NCBI RefSeq assembly: GCF_001881565.1
Contig: NZ_MPDJ01000009.1
Location: 185,521-249,520 of the forward strand
Source: Eisenbergiella tayi
GTDB taxonomy: Bacteria; Bacillota; Clostridia; Lachnospirales; Lachnospiraceae
Direction of reading: 5' to 3'
DNA: 64,000 nt
Positions 63,845 through 64,000 of the stretch are shown in pieces. Below the pieces are notes generated by a model that was given only the letters and a program-made list of their open reading frames with translations, did no database searches and was not told where the DNA came from. Within the stretch, counting starts at the first letter, position 1, and every line of letters starts with the position of its first letter. The position numbers and the translations under genes are program-made.

Positions 63845-64000
63845 CCGGCACAGGCCGCCGAACTGCAAGGTTCCCTGCAGGGGACGCTTTCGCTCGGATA
63901 ATCACGCAGCGGTACTAAGGCTGCAAAATACGCAGCCTAAGGACCGGCGAGATTATGACGCCCCTTTCGGGAATCCTTGCAGTTCGGCGGCCTGTGCCGG
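63845..64000. repeat. Second long palindromic element, running off the right edge
   Basis: The first 26 bases (from CCGGCACAGGCCGCCGAACT) recur as a perfect inverted repeat at the last 26. The inner part continues to pair imperfectly down to a central CTAAGGCTGC / GCAGCCTAAG stem around 63925-63930. Flanking sequence 63744-63844 is C-rich and has no coding frame; it may be the outer part of the left arm, in which case its complement lies beyond base 64000. It shares the general design, but not obvious sequence, with the element at 16416-16759. Confidence 0.75.

Noticed and set aside
1..64000. tRNA, rRNA, riboswitch and prophage genes
   Set aside because: No cloverleaf, rRNA segment, recognisable riboswitch core or phage structural gene was found by reading both strands; absence of small structured RNAs cannot be guaranteed without covariance models.

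Overview
This window reads as a chromosomal segment of a gut-type Clostridia, most likely a member of the Lachnospiraceae. The reasons are Gram-positive AGGAGG ribosome sites before almost every gene, lipobox-anchored solute-binding proteins, repeated YesM/YesN two-component pairs, LplB/LplC-type sugar permeases without a local ATPase, and an Rpn-family nuclease. No rRNA, tRNA, CRISPR array, phage gene or transposase was seen. The genus is not determined.

Layout. Bases 1-1032 hold the start of a uroporphyrinogen-decarboxylase-family protein that runs off the left edge, divergent from an AraC regulator (1147-1965). Bases 1987-4978 are an OmpR-type regulator, a sensor kinase and a lipoprotein. 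Bases 5072-13021 are transport system 1 (YesN, YesM, LplB, LplC, binding lipoprotein), followed by a GH140-type hydrolase with its own promoter. A GH29 fucosidase (13221-14654), an Rpn nuclease with a partial tandem copy of its 3' end (14811-16193) and a 344-base palindromic element (16416-16759) come next. Bases 16885-37081 form an eight-gene, 20-kb glycosidase operon read leftwards: GH78, GH106-like, a GH2-like protein without catalytic residues, GH2, GH43-like, GH106-like, GH42 and GH42. Bases 37348-44185 are transport system 2 (binding protein, LplB, LplC) with a divergent YesN/YesM pair. Bases 44334-52703 are transport system 3 (LplB, LplC, binding protein) with a divergent YesM/YesN/second binding protein set. 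Bases 52714-62642 are a second leftward operon: GH2, a racemase-family protein, GH127, a DUF1537 acid-sugar kinase, a beta-keto-acid cleavage enzyme, a sialate-O-acetylesterase-like SGNH hydrolase and a second GH29. A glycosyltransferase (62727-63569) with its own promoter and a terminator-like hairpin in its leader, and one arm of a second long palindrome, close the window.

How it works together. None of the glycosidases carries a signal peptide, and there is no polysaccharide lyase or carbohydrate-binding module. The cell therefore appears to import small oligosaccharides or plant glycosides through three ABC systems and trim them in the cytoplasm. The predicted activities (apiosidase, rhamnosidases, fucosidases, beta-galactosidases/glucuronidase, beta-L-arabinofuranosidase-type GH127, esterase) together resemble the sugars of rhamnogalacturonan-II side chains, or of decorated plant glycosides. 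The kinase/keto-acid-cleavage/racemase-family trio suggests that an unusual acid sugar is also catabolised. These substrate assignments are inference.

The most notable sequence finding is a near-identical promoter module (TATAAT, 17-base spacer, TTCAAA, and a 45-base motif conserved at 37 positions) in front of both transport system 3 and the 20-kb glycosidase operon. It ties the two into one regulon.
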